DNA of 64,000 bases from Amaurobius ferox (taxonomy: Eukaryota > Arthropoda > Arachnida > Araneae > Amaurobiidae): NCBI GenBank assembly GCA_951213105.1, contig OX578153.1, forward strand, positions 55,738,020 through 55,802,019, given 5' to 3'. Every line of letters begins with the position of its first letter. Within the stretch, counting starts at the first letter, position 1. Positions 10,322-21,005 of this stretch are shown one piece after another. The notes under the pieces were generated by a model. That model saw nothing but the letters and a program-made list of their open reading frames with translations, had not been told where the DNA came from and searched no databases. The position numbers and the translations under genes were made by a program.

Positions 10322-11480
10322 ATGACGTATCAAGACCCCTGTGAACCAGCAAGTTTCAGTGACGCCGATGCCTTATATCGTGCTGTTCAAAGCATAGTGA
10401 CCAAGAAGGTACATACTTGACTTCGAGGTGTGAACATCTGCACATTGCACCAGCAAGACATGCAGAGTATTTCCGACGAATCGTGTTATCGTACATTCAA
10501 TCGATCAACAATGAGAAGCTGACTTAGTGGACATGGGCAATCTATATTGATATAACAACGATTTTCTTTATATTGTAACATGCATAGACATTTTATCCAA
10601 ATATGCATGGGCGGCCACCATGAAACAAAAGGAGTCGATATTGTGACGGATTTTCAGAAAATATTTTCGGAACGCCAACCCAAATCGCTGCCGACAGATC
10701 AAAGTACCGAATTTGAAAATGTAAAATTTCAAAATTTTCTAGAACCCTACAGTGTAAACTTTTTTTTACCACATTTAAAGCGTACAAGGCATGGGTTATA
10801 GAGTGGTTTAATCGCACATTGAAAATGAAGATGCGGAAATATTTTACAAGTTAAAATACATATCGATATGTAGACGTACTCAATCCACTCGTGGAAAGTT
10901 ATAATAATAACCACCATTCCAGCATTCAGAAGAAGCCCGTGGAAGTTAAAGCCGATAAGGAAGTTGAAGTGCAACGCTATCTATATCTCATTTCCCGGCC
11001 GTCCAAATGGTTGCTCGAGTCCTTAGGATGAGTCGGACGGCCTGGGTCTTCAACACTTCTATATCTCAGTTACCTTACACCTTTCTGGTAGGTCGGACGG
11101 TCTGGGTCTCAACAACAACAACAACAACTATCTATATCTCAAGAACCTTCCCACTTCCAAATGTGTTCTGAAAGTGTCGTACTTGGTTCGCGTATCGAAA
11201 CTGAAAATGATTTTCGAAAAAGGATACGATATGAATTGGACGGAGGAACTCTTTCTGGTCAAGGAGTGTGTCAAAAAACACCCCCGCCGTGTATCGAATA
11301 GTCGACCTAATGGGTAAAACTATAGGGGGAATCTTTTATCTGCATGAGTTGCAGTAAGTACAAATGAAAAAAAAAATCTCGATTAAAATGTGATTAAAAA
11401 ACATTTTAAGGAAACGCAGATAAAATATTTTGTGAAATATCGTGGATATACCAAACAATTTAGCAAATGGATCCCCGCTT
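10322..11480 (+). pseudogene. Maverick integrase with C-terminal chromodomain, relic
   Basis: A retroviral-type (rve) integrase gene in pieces. Near 10,330 it reads PASFSDADALYRAV, the usual Polinton integrase N-terminus. 10,580-10,800 covers the catalytic core, with LPTDQSTEFEN (second catalytic Asp in TDQ) and a decayed third-acid helix (EWFNRTLKMKMRKYF, the usual VERFNRT). 10,860-10,975 gives VDVLNPLVESYNNNHHSSI. After the SINE stack at 10,977-11,141, 11,180-11,340 covers the SH3-like region (YDMNWTEELFLVK), and 11,385-11,475 a chromodomain (KYFVKYRGYTKQFSKWIP). Stops and frameshifts occur throughout. The first catalytic Asp region is not readable. In life it would cut and join element ends; the chromodomain suggests chromatin-guided targeting. 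Confidence 0.85.
10977..11141 (+). mobile_element. Two SINE 3'-hairpin units between three target-site copies
   Basis: The word CTATCTATATCTCA occurs at 10,977-10,990 and 11,128-11,141, with a variant (CTTCTATATCTCA) at 11,056-11,068. Between them lie 10,991-11,053, a hairpin-only unit with arms GGCCGTCC and GGACGGCC, and 11,069-11,127, the last part of the SINE 3' region with a (CAA)n tail. Removal of both units and two target copies would restore continuity of the integrase relic. Confidence 0.85.
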
Positions 11481-12262
11481 AGAATTTAACAGCAATATAA
11501 AGAAATCGCAACATGTTCTCGCTTCACTGGACATAATGTCTATTTACGTGACGTTGCCCAGGGACAGCTCTAAGAGTTATTTCCCTGAAAATAAAACTTC
11601 GCATTTTATTACTCGGGTGCCGGCCCCTATTGAATTGCAAGGAATTTGGGAAACCGGTCTCGTTCTTTTTTTATTTCCACATAGTTGGCATAATATAAGT
11701 TCACAAAATAATTTAATAGAATTTGACATAGGTCATGGAAAAATCATCGTACGTTGCTTACCACCGGGATTTCACTAAACTGTGCCAGACATTTTGAAAC
11801 CGATTGCAGTTGAAGGAATCAAAATAAAATATATTTCAATTTTAACCCCATGGCGAAACGGGTTCGGATTCACGTGAAGGACTTAAAAAGGGTTCTATTT
11901 CATGAAGGACTCGCACAACTGCTTTGATTGGAACCCTACAAAAATGCTTTCCCAGACATCAACATGGGAGTGAATATGTGAAGTCCATTCATGGCAGACC
12001 CCGGCCGCCATTATGAAGTGCCCATGGTGTATTCTGACATCTTGGAACCCCATATTATGGAAGATGTTTTAGCACTATTTCTGCGCATCGTCAATGCTAT
12101 CGGAACAGACAGAGAAGTGGTTTCACTGATTTATGACCGAACCCACTACTTTCCGGGGTGTCGCAAAATGATTTGTGCTCTAACGCCTTTGGGTGCTCTA
12201 ACGCCATTTGAACGTGGACGCCCGAACGTGAAGTTACACTTTCGACAAAGTACCTTCCATAA
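11467..12262 (+). pseudogene. Maverick structural protein relic (minor-capsid candidate)
   Basis: Opens with MSIYVTLPRDSS (Met at about 11,536), then FPENKTSHFITRVPAPIELQGIWETGL, a conserved N-terminus of a Maverick protein often found between integrase and capsid genes. It stops at 11,778, is frameshifted through 11,780-11,990, and resumes with VYSDILEPHIMEDVLALFLRIV and HYFPG at 11,991-12,262. It would be about 260 residues. I recognise the family from Maverick gene sets but am unsure whether it is the single-jelly-roll penton or an accessory structural protein. Confidence 0.65.
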
Positions 12263-12268
12263 TGGTGT

Positions 12269-12668
12269 ATGTACACTATCACTGCTGCACAAAGTCTTAC
12301 TATGGACTACAAAGGACTACTATGTACACCAAACAGGTCATGGATTGAACAATTACCATATTACCAAGGGAGTACTTTTCAAAAAGGATATGGTATCGGT
12401 GGTTTGTTTGGATCTTTCTTTAAAACCGCAGTTTCCCTCCTGAAATCTGGTGCTTAGTTCAACACGTGTCGATGTGGGAGAATATGAAGGTGGCAGCCTA
12501 ATAACGCCACAAAGAAGCCGGACATTATTTAACTGACAAAGTTGTCACTCAAGCAAAAATGATGATTAGTCCAGGTCGTAAAACGTGATTAAAAAGAGGA
12601 AGCGCTCCAAGAGTCATATCACTTCGCGATCAACCAAAAAGGAGAAAGCTAGATATATTTTCTTTTAA
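12269..12668 (+). pseudogene. Maverick basic Gly-rich protein relic
   Basis: Begins in the frame reading LPYYQGSTFQKGYGIGGLFGSFFK, a PYYxG...GYGIGG motif followed by a hydrophobic stretch, typical of a short Maverick protein placed just before the major capsid gene. After a stop at 12,457 the basic C-terminus continues in other frames, ending in a KRRKLDIFS-like signature just before the capsid start at 12,671. The role in the family is unknown; a core or membrane-interacting role like adenovirus pVI is a guess. Confidence 0.6.
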
Positions 12669-12670
12669 AG

Positions 12671-14159
12671 ATGTCCTCTCTAATTCATAAAGACAATGCA
12701 GCTTGTGACAAATCTGAATCAGATTTGTTAGTAATTCCATCCACGCAAACAATTATAGAAAAGGGACAATTTGTAGAATTCCTTCATCTTACCAATATAC
12801 GATATGGGGGATCCGTAGAGTTTAACATCTGGAGTAGTCGAGATGAGTATTTGGATTTGAGATGCTCTTACCGGTACCTAAAAGTGAAAGTAACGAAATC
12901 GGACAGCCTGACCCTACCAGACAAAGAACCTGTGGCACCAGTCAACTTATTTTCACATGCCTTTTTCTCGCAAGTGGACGTGAGTTTGAACTAGCGTGCA
13001 ATCTCTTTGACCACCAACACCTACCCCTTTAGAACCTACATTGAAAGTCTCTCGAATTACTGAGATGATGCAAGGAAAAGTTTACCCACTTGTCAGGGTT
13101 TTGTTGTTGTTGTTGTTGTTCGCGTGTCCTAATTAAGGAAAGAAATTTCCGCTGCTTGTGATTGGTCTAAGACCCGGGGCACCCCTACGGTAGAAGTACG
13201 ACTTCTGCCCAATAAGACATCACAACATCCATGCCCGCAGGCGGGACTCGAACCCGCAATCTGGCAGCCGAGCCATCACGAGGAAACGCCTGCCTCTTTG
13301 ACCGTTCGGCCACCACATCGGCCAGGGTTTCGTTAAAGACACTAATTTAGTTGAAGTGAATCCGCCAGCACCAAAGTCCAACGAAGGGTTTCAAAAGCGA
13401 TACAAACTATGCAAACCAGTCGCATCGTAGACATTATGGGCCATCTCCATTGTGTCCTTTTTCAACAAAACAGACTTTTGTTGAATTTGGTGGACGTGAA
13501 AATTAAAATGATACGGAACAAACCTAATTGCGATCTAGTATCACCGAAATTGGCAGCTGAGTTTAAGGTGGTATTAGATCACGCATCCCTCTTTATTAGA
13601 AAAGTAAAATTGGGTCCCGGTGTATCGTTGGAACATGTGAAAGCCCTGGAAAAATCTTCAGCGAAATATTTCATAGACCATGTATTGTGCAAGACCTATT
13701 CAATATCAAAAGCCAGCTGGTCATTTTTGCAAGATATTAAATATCTGTGATCCCAAAACTTGTAATCCTAGCCTGTATGCAAAATGCTGCAATGAATGGG
13801 CAATATGATCTGAATCCATTCCATTTCTTTCGCCACCACGCAAACTTTGTTACCATCTATGCAGACAGCCAACCCGTACCCGCAAAATATTTAAAATTGT
13901 GTTATGACTCGAATCAATACATGCGTGCCAACCATAGTTTATTTTCAGTGTTTCATCAAGACCAAGGTCTCTATTTAACGAAAAAGGAATATGGCAAAGG
14001 ACAAACCCTTTATGTCTTCGATCTCACTCCCAACCTGTGTGACGAACCTTCTTTAATCTTCAACATCAGGGTGATATACAAGTCGAGCTGAAAGTTTCCC
14101 AAGCATTGAAAGGAACCATTACAGTCCTGATTTATGCAGAATTTGAAAACGTGATCTAA
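12671..14159 (+). pseudogene. Maverick major capsid protein (double jelly roll) relic
   Basis: N-terminus has SESDLLVIPSTQTIIEKGQFVEF and the conserved APVNLFSHAFFSQVDVSLN. A SINE (13,102-13,322) splits it, after which 13,409-13,750 holds the central region (LFIRKVKLGPGVSLEHVKALEK; KTYSISK) and 13,747-14,091 the C-terminal region (LYVFDLTPNLCDEP). A frameshift near 14,078 is followed by TVLIYAEFENVI and a stop at 14,157-14,159. These blocks match the nematode F54H12.2-like family, which corresponds to the Polinton hexon-like capsid protein. Total length near 420 codons suits the family. Broken by stops, frameshifts and the SINE. Confidence 0.8.
13102..13322 (-). mobile_element. SINE (family 2, tRNA-headed) with target duplication
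   Basis: Flanked by the 8-bp duplication CAGGGTTT (13,094-13,101 and 13,323-13,330). On the minus strand it has a tRNA-like head with B-box GGTTCGAGTCC, a body unlike family 1, and an (AAC)n tail, here seen as TTG repeats at the left end. It sits inside the major capsid relic, so it inserted after the Maverick. Confidence 0.9.
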
Positions 14160-14224
14160 ATCCTAAAATCTCGATACGTGTTGTGTAGCTTTTCCAACAA
14201 ATGGACAGTGCCCAATTGACCTAA

Positions 14225-14636
14225 ATCCTCTCTACGAACCGATTTACGAAAAGGCTTTTTAAGTATTTTTTCCAGTGATCGGCTGCTCGAAAAGGTACAT
14301 TATCCAACATGCTTCATCGCTAATGTGGACACAGCTAAAAATCCCGGAAGTCATTGGATCGTATTTTACAAGTCGGAAGACCTTCTCAAGCATTTCCGGG
14401 ACGTCTGTCAAATTATGCACCCTCTTCGGTGGTGTTTAAATCATTGCCCCTACAAGATCCCAGCAGATATGTCTTTGGACACTACTGTTTGTATTACGTG
14501 TATGCGAGATGTCGCGGTTGGACTCTAAAATATATTTTGCCTACATTTTCACAGCATAATCTGTCCAATGACAAAAAAATGTATAATTTTGTATTAGATT
14601 ATTTTCATGTGCACACCCCTTTTATGAATGTATAAA
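14225..14636 (+). pseudogene. Maverick adenain-like cysteine protease relic
   Basis: Two frames are needed. About 14,280-14,395 reads HYPTCFIANVDTAKNPGSHWIVFY, holding the catalytic His of the GSHW motif. About 14,450-14,636 in another frame reads FGHYCLYYVYARCRGWTL, equivalent to the catalytic VCGHYCLYF motif but with the VC(G) pair changed to VF. Adenovirus-type C5 proteases mature capsids. The frameshift lies near 14,390-14,410. Confidence 0.8.
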
Positions 14637-14675
14637 TAGATTTAAGTCAACATATGTAGTTTTTGTCATCATTTA

Positions 14676-15236
14676 CCATGGAGTATCCATCCTTCCCCTG
14701 CTAAAATTGTGTGGTTTTAAGACATCAACCACTCTCTTTACGCAGAAATTTCCAACGAGACGTTTGTGGAGGGATTACCTACATATTATAAAGAATATTT
14801 AGGAAATTGAATACCTTTCATCATAGATGATTTAATGAGAAACCTTGGAAAAGAAGCAAGAGTGACGCAATTATTTACGATATGAAGTCATTATTACAAT
14901 TTATGTATCATATTCATCACACAAAACTTTTCACAAGGGTAAAGAAATGCGTGAAGTTACTTCAAATGCGCATTATTTACTTTTACTTAAAAATCGAAGA
15001 GATCTCAGTCAAAACATTCATTTGGGGAAACAACTGTTTCCACGTCAGATAAAAATTTTCCAGTAGGCATATGAGGATGCAGCAAAAAATCTTTACGCAT
15101 ACTTATTTATAGATTTGCAATGTAACACCCCGAAAAGCTTCGTTAGCGAACACAAATTTTACCTGGTCAAACGCAGTACGTGTACTAACCAAAACGACGT
15201 TAAGACTATATATCTTACCCCAAAAGAATAAAAGGA
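14676..15236 (+). pseudogene. Maverick packaging ATPase relic, P-loop missing
   Basis: Starts near AEISNETFVEGLP (about 14,742-14,782), then FIIDDLM at 14,817-14,838, the Walker B hhhhDD motif, followed by ARVTQLFT, EMREVTSNAHYLLLLKNRRDLSQ, LFPRQIKIFQ and YLFIDLQCNTP in alternating frames. These match FtsK/HerA-type Polinton packaging ATPases. The N-terminal Walker A region has been deleted: nothing P-loop-like occurs between the protease end and 14,740. Dead. Confidence 0.75.
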
Positions 15237-15245
15237 GCTGCATTC

Positions 15246-15569
15246 ATGCAGTATCGCGTAAACATGACAGTATCGCGTAAACAGCAGAAACAGTTACAGC
15301 TCCTTCAAATCTGCCAAGCCAAACATCGTAAAAACTTGTTGATAAAAATTGTTGCTACAGAAATTAATGCTACTTGTAAGTGTTGTTTAAACACGCTAAA
15401 AGAAAATAATTCACTCACCCCCAAACAAAAATTCGGACTGCGTAAATACCAGTCTGTCTTACGTAAATTGGCCGATAGAAAAACAACTGTGTCTAAGGGA
15501 AGATGTCCTATTGTACAGAGAGAGAGTGGGTACTTATCATTTCTCATACCGCCAGCCCTAAGTATCTAG
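15246..15569 (+). pseudogene. Maverick Lys/Arg-rich protein with hydrophobic tail
   Basis: An open frame of 107 codons. The pattern ATEINATCKCCLNTLKENN, then LTPKQKFGLRKYQSVLRKLADRKT, then a stretch ending VQRESGYLSFLIPPAL resembles the short basic Maverick/Polinton protein that ends in a hydrophobic GGFLPxLLP-like tail. It may be a core protein or a membrane-active peptide; neither is established. The gene is intact as a frame, though the tail looks shortened. Confidence 0.55.
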
Positions 15570-15574
15570 TCTTC

Positions 15575-16000
15575 ACTTTTCCATGGAACACGCCATTAAA
15601 TATGCATTCGTCCCTGAAAATGTATCTTCCAACAGAAAACACACAACCCTCCCGAAAATCAATTGACACAGTTTGACAAGGAGATGTCAGCCATTTGATA
15701 CAGTTAGGTCGGTGAAGATAAAAAAGTAAAAAGATACTATGAACTCCTCACGTGAAAGATGAATCTGGAAGAATTTAACACCCCTGGAGGCCACCAAGAG
15801 CTACTGTACAGAGTGAACAAGCTGCAAATCTTCCAGTCAGGATCTCTCCTGAAAAGTCAAACACCTCGGGGCGAAACCACCTCACATCGATGTCAGTTTA
15901 TCTGCAAGTACCTACACTGTAACTGCAAGAGTTAAAAAAATGCCGAACAGTTGTTCAATTTGGTTCAACTCAGTCCGGATATTTTGAAATGGAATTCGAA
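15575..16000 (+). pseudogene. Maverick short ORF relic downstream of the Lys-rich gene
   Basis: Starts near AIKYAFVPENVSSN (about 15,592), then LTQFDKEMSA and RYYELLT, in the order of a Maverick protein that follows the Lys-rich gene (usually a VPEN... QKLxYYxxLL pattern). Many stops; assignment is tentative. Confidence 0.4.
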
Positions 16001-16668
16001 TGGTGAAATCATTTATCTGAAGAGTCTAATATTGCAAATTTATTTCACCTCATTTTCATACAATCGAAAACACATGTTTCTGGTCAGGTGTCCTTTTCAT
16101 CAGCATTGAGAGATATGAATGTGACAAAATACTTCATAAAAAATCGGTTTGTATCCGGTCACCAAGCTCCTGAAAAGAAAAATGTCAAGATGAAACCTGT
16201 AAATCATTTATCTTGTTCCTCCAAGAAATAAAGCATGTTTCTGTGAACTCTTGTTTGATTTCTTCAATTCTTTTTTTAATTTTTTTGTAGCATTGAACAC
16301 AATTAGCTCTCAATAAAATATATTTAGTACACAATTCTATTTTATCACACTCTGACAAGAAGTTACACTCGTTATTAAAAATAGCATGTCCGATATATTT
16401 CTTCCAAATTAAAAGAAAAGGTTGAAAATATTTTTTCTAAAGCTATCATTTTTAAAATAGGAATGTTTCAACAGAGTATGATACAATATATCTAATGCAT
16501 GAAAATAGAATACAGATCAAGAAAGAAGCATGATTAACGTAGAACTTCTTTAATGAATATTAAAAATAAAATGTGCATGACTTAAAAATGTCCATGTGTA
16601 TACTCATAAAGTGAGAGTTCTTGAAAAAATTGTTTTTTTAGGGAAAATGTGTAAGGCGAGTTATATAC
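16001..16668. other. Maverick interior, no gene recognised
   Basis: AT-rich spacer where the plus-strand structural block meets the minus-strand PC4-type gene. No homology seen. Confidence 0.4.
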
Positions 16669-17653
16669 CTAATTGACGATTTTCAGAATGTCAAGTAGAT
16701 AGAGGGGTTTATCTAGAGCACTTGCATTGTTTCCTTCCAAAGAAAGAGTGAGACATTCGTGTTGTGTATGTGATGTGTGTCGAATTATAACCCCATTACA
16801 ATGGAGGATTTTTTCCGCGACTATCTTTAGTTCGTCTTGAACACACTGCACAATATATTTGGGTAAGATTTCATTACACTTGTTGAGTATTCACGTACAC
16901 CTTCGGGTGGGTCAGTGTTCTTTTTGGAGTTACACTTGAAAACTCTCTTCTGTTAATATGGCAGCAAGCAATGCTGCTGTGTACAAGCCCCCACGGAGGG
17001 AGTTGGATATGTCGTGTTGTTCTTCTCTGAGCGTATCCACTTGTTCACACATTAAGGATATGAAGTTAGGTTTCAATGAAAAATTCCTTATGTGCTTTTA
17101 TAGACTTATTGGATGATCACCTGATCATCACTGATGAGAACGAGTTCATTATCGCGGGCAGTACTTGCGTCCACATAGACGATGTTGAATGCGTAAATTG
17201 TAGTTGTAAACTCGTGCCATCTCGCAGGACTCGTAGTCATACCATTCGTTGTAAGAATTTTTCTTGAACGGTATCCTTATATTCACGAATGTGTACACAG
17301 GGTACATTCTTATACACTATTAATGTTACAAAATGTTCATGCCTTTAGTCCACGAGACAAGATCCTTGGAAATACGTCTGAAAATTTTACTGTTCTGTGT
17401 CGGGGCCGACACTGAGGCAGAGGGTGTCGAAACTTGACTAATTGGTGCCTGGACCGGCCACGGGGCGATGGATTTTAATTCTTGCATCTTCTCTGAAGGC
17501 ATGTGGTTCTGTGTTAGTTGCAGCGGGGCTGATGTTGGGGTGGCTGCGGGTATTGTAGTGATGTGACCATTTTAATGCCTTTAGAAGTCCATCGACAACA
17601 CTTTCTTCTATGAAATTTTGGATATAACCGACGTTAGAATGTTTAAATATCAT
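16669..17653 (-). pseudogene. AlkB/PC4-type Maverick gene, relic
   Basis: The decayed counterpart of the minus-strand gene at 57,894-59,570, in the same place relative to the polymerase. The start (17,653 down to about 17,560) reads NVGYIQNFIEESVVDGLLKAL, aligning with the N-terminal helix of the better copy (NVEYVREFYSVNVADLIFQEL). About 17,340-17,200 reads FVTLIVYKNVPCVHIREYKD, a PC4 (SUB1) strand pattern. 16,851-16,669 reads VQCVQDELKIVAEKI then a Cys/His cluster (C-NGVIIRHTSHTQHECL), aligning with the C-terminal Cys/His region of the better copy. The AlkB catalytic core (HxD...H...R) cannot be found, so it has been deleted or is beyond recognition. Confidence 0.6.
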
Positions 17654-18170
17654 GATGACCTTTTAAATCCAGCGACGCTTTAAACAGAACATCAAAAATC
17701 TCGCTTAAACCTGCAAGTGGTGAGTGCACCCTTTAAATCTTCTTTATCACTTTTAATCTGTCAAGTGGGAAGGGGAGATTGGTCGTAATCTGTGACGCTC
17801 GCTGATACATCCTTATCGCTGATGCCAAGTCATGATCTGTCACTGCTGTCTTAGACTTCAAACTAGCTGCGCACATTTTTGCTAGTTCATTTAATTCAGC
17901 TGACTTTCCAATTTGCATAACAATATATTTTCTTTTCAAATTTAATAATTTCAGCTTTGCCAAGATTCTTAAATTAAATAATTCTTAAATAATTCTTAAA
18001 ATTATTATTGAATGACTGCATCAAATATGAATAACAGAGGGGACAATTTACAAATGAACTTGGATGCCAAAGTGAGCCGTATTTTCTATATTACGATTCT
18101 TTTATTTAATGAATATATTTATGATTATTAAAAATATCATCTTTTAAGTATTATGTAATTAAAAAAGTAT

Positions 18171-19309
18171 ATGCGCCTCGGACCGTTGATTGTGAGTTAC
18201 GAATGTCATCAGAACTCCATTACCTCTATAATGACTAACTACCCAGTTACACTAACGAAGATTGTCTCCAAAGAAGAAGAAGTGTCCCCATATAGGAATC
18301 GTGTCATGAGGAGCTCCATATTCCCAGATTCCAGGAAGAGGAAAAGTTGGTGCCGTGCCAAAATTAATTATGTAGTGCACTACAGAAATCTAAAAATGTG
18401 TCTGGAATTGGGACTCAAAGTGATCCATGTGCACAGAGTCCTTCTCTTCCACCAACGAGCCTGTTTGTAGCCCTACATCGACCTTCAACACAAAGCAGCA
18501 CAAGAAGGCTCAATTAGGATTTGAGGATAATGTTTTCAATTGATGAATAATGCCGTGTATGGAAAGTAGATGGAAAATCTCCGAAACAGGGCTAAAGTCG
18601 ATTTGGTCGCCGATACAAGGCGGGGAGAGAAATTGGTAACGGAACCTACCTTCAAGAATTGAAAAATATTCAGTGAAGACATGGTAGGGATAGAGACGGT
18701 CTTGAGTTGTGCACTCTTCAACAGACCCATTTACGTCCGATTCGTCATTCTGGAGATCAGTAAGCTCGACATGTATACATTCCATTACGGCTATATGAAA
18801 AAGGAGAACGAAGCAAAGGCTGCGCTACTTTTCACGGACACTGTCTCTCTCACTTATAAGGTCCAGTGTCCCGATTTCTGTCAAGACATGTTGCGAAGTA
18901 GTAATCTCTTTAACACCTCTGGTTTTTTTACGAGACCATCGTGTTCACAGTGGTGTCAACAAAAGACGATTGGCTGCTTTAAAGATGAATTGAATGCGCA
19001 GCCACTTGAGTTTGTGAGACTTAGGTCCAAAATGTACTCCCTACCGGCAACAGGGAGTACAAAGAGGACAGCAAAGGGTGTTTCAAGAACAGTGATAAAC
19101 AAAAAGCTGAAACATAATATATATAATAGCTGTCTAAAGGAGGTAAAAACTGCACGTCACGTCCAGTATCGCACAGAGAGTGAGTGTCATCAATTGTATA
19201 CACTCAAATTAAGTTGTCACTTTCTTCTAATGATGACAAGAGATACATCATGAGCGATGGCGGGCACACCTATGCCCATGGCCATTGTAAAATTGTAGAT
19301 GGAAATTGA
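18171..19309 (+). pseudogene. Protein-primed DNA polymerase B, C-terminal relic
   Basis: Aligns with residues from about 980 onward of the intact polymerase at 60,117-64,000, and extends past its window-limited end. It has YVVHYRNLKMCLELGL, then (frames shifted, 18,480-18,680) LMNNAVYGK of motif B, then NRPIYVRFVILEISKLDMYTFHYGY. Motif C appears as TDTVS at 18,834-18,848, where the family has the catalytic pair DTDS, so the second catalytic Asp is lost. FKDELNAQPLEFVRLRSKMYS and TAKGVSR follow, then a frameshift near 19,210 and a terminal HTYAHGHCKI before the stop at 19,307. Exonuclease, motif A and zinc-finger parts are absent. Confidence 0.9.
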
Positions 19310-19639
19310 AAAAAAGAACAAATATTTAAAAAGAAGCATATATTTTTCAATAATGAAATAAGAAAAATAATGCTGAAATTTTGGAGAAAAAAATGTGGTG
19401 ATCGATTTGAATGACTGAAGACGAAAGAAAAGGAAGATTCACAATAATTAAAAGAACGGGAACAAAACGTATTTCTAGAAAAAAGGAAGATTTTGAATAA
19501 TGAAAAACTTTCATGATTTTGAAAAAGAAGATACTGAATAAAAAATCAGGAATTTTAAAAATATAGATTCAGAATAAACAAAATCAAGAATAATAAAATG
19601 AAGATCGTGCATAGAGGTAAAATCAAGATTTTTAAAAAA

Positions 19640-20500
19640 AGAAAAGATTTAAAAAAAAATTAAGTGTATTTGAAGAAAAATGGTGTGTAAAATACACACA
19701 TTTTGCAAGTTCAAGTAAAGGAATAACTTTACTTGACATATATATGTCAAGACTCCTTTCATTGAAGAGTCTTTGAATATTAAAGAACTGTGTATTTTTA
19801 AAGAATTTTGGATATTTGTATGATTTATAGCGATGCATTGCATTTTGTACAAATCAAAAACATTTCAACATATTTTCAAGTGCATTCGAAGAATGAACTT
19901 TATGAAAATGTATATCAAAACTTTTTCCAATGAACATTTGCTGAAAATATAGCCAGTGTAATATAAAAAAAAATTTAAAATTAATGTGGTTTGGGGCAGT
20001 ACACTACGCCGGTTGGCTAGTGGGCACAAACTAAAAACATTTTAATATATTTTTTCAAATTCATTCGTAGAAAGAACTTTATGCAAAAATCTATATCAAG
20101 ATTCTTTCCAGTGAAAATTTCATAAACAAAAAGTACATTTGAAGAAGGTGGAAAATTTAGATGGTTTATTGCGGTTCAGTGCACCAGGTGGGTGGAGGAC
20201 ATAAATGAAACACATTTTAATAATTTTTAAGCTCATATATGGAAGAGCATTAATAATAATAAAAGCAGATGTGATTTGAGGCGGTGCTGTACTCTGGGTA
20301 GATGGTGTTCACAAACCTAAAAAAATAAATATTTTTATATGAGTATATTATTTAAAATGTTCCAGGTATATCAATATTTTAAAAAGTTTTCTGTTTCCAA
20401 CTATCCCAAGTCCTAGTAGGTGTAAAACAATTTAATCCCTTTTTTAATTTTATGTATTACTCAAACTCCCTTCATTGAAAAATCTTCGTCGAAAATGTTC
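19640..20500. repeat. Degenerate tandem repeat, roughly 190-bp unit
   Basis: Recurring blocks 'AGAATGAACTTTATG', 'TATATCAARA-TCTTTCCA-TGAA' and 'GGGCAGTACACTACGCCGGT'-like words appear about four times between the polymerase relic and the right terminal repeat. Confidence 0.6.
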
Positions 20501-20533
20501 GGAGGAGACACGGAGGAAAACACATTCCCTCCG

Positions 20534-20590
20534 TGTTGTTGAGACCCAGACCGTCCGACCTATAAGAAAGGTTTAACGTAACTGTTTCGA
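20534..20590 (-). mobile_element. SINE 3'-end fragment
   Basis: Minus-strand copy of the SINE family-1 3' end: TTGTTGAGACCCAGACCGTCC, then CGACCTATAAGAAAGG. It lies just inside the Maverick right terminal repeat. Confidence 0.75.
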
Positions 20591-20739
20591 AAAGTCCACT
20601 ATTTATTTCTCCACAGGTATGACTCATGTTATTTCCATCCTCTCGAAAATCGTGTAAAATTTTCTAAGTGTGTTATCTCGTTCGAATATCTCTCCGGATC
20701 TTCTGCATGTATGAGTCACTTTCTCCTCTCGTAAGAATT

Positions 20740-21005
20740 TTCTAAGTACCTCCACTCCTCACCGATAGCACACTCCTACTTTTCCCTCCTCGCGCAAACA
20801 ATTTTCACTCCTAACCTCTTCGATGCCTCATTCCAATTCTTCCCCACCATCCAAAGTGTCTTATCTCCTCAAAATCTCTGCCCTCTGTTATGAGTCACTA
20901 CCTCTTCGAATATGGGACATTTATTCCTCCTCCTCTGGAGGATGCGAAGCTTCTCCGTTGCACTGCCTCCTCCGTTTGCTGGTTAACGCATGTTTCTTTA
21001 CTACT
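20740..21005 (-). repeat. Maverick right terminal inverted repeat
   Basis: Reverse complement of the left terminal repeat. It ends ...GGTTAACGCATGTTTCTTTA then CTACT at 21,001-21,005, and joins directly to a LINE tail starting CATGACTTTCCC. Confidence 0.85.

Larger units (their letters stand above)
9629..21005 (+). mobile_element. Fossil Maverick/Polinton DNA transposon
   Basis: An 11.4-kb element bounded by inverted repeats that begin AGTAGTA. Inside, in one order, are relics of integrase, a capsid-type protein, a basic Gly-rich protein, major capsid protein, cysteine protease, packaging ATPase, a Lys-rich protein, a minus-strand PC4-type protein and protein-primed DNA polymerase B. This gene set is diagnostic of Maverick/Polinton elements. 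Most genes carry frameshifts and stops, the polymerase has lost roughly its first 980 codons and the ATPase its P-loop, so it is immobile. It has collected a SINE in the capsid gene, stacked SINE units in the integrase and a SINE tail near the right end. No 6-bp target duplication is visible. Confidence 0.9.

Noticed and set aside
17733..17963. 76-codon minus-strand frame upstream of the fossil PC4-type gene
   Set aside because: Looks protein-like, but I find no counterpart near the young AlkB-PC4 gene and no known motif.
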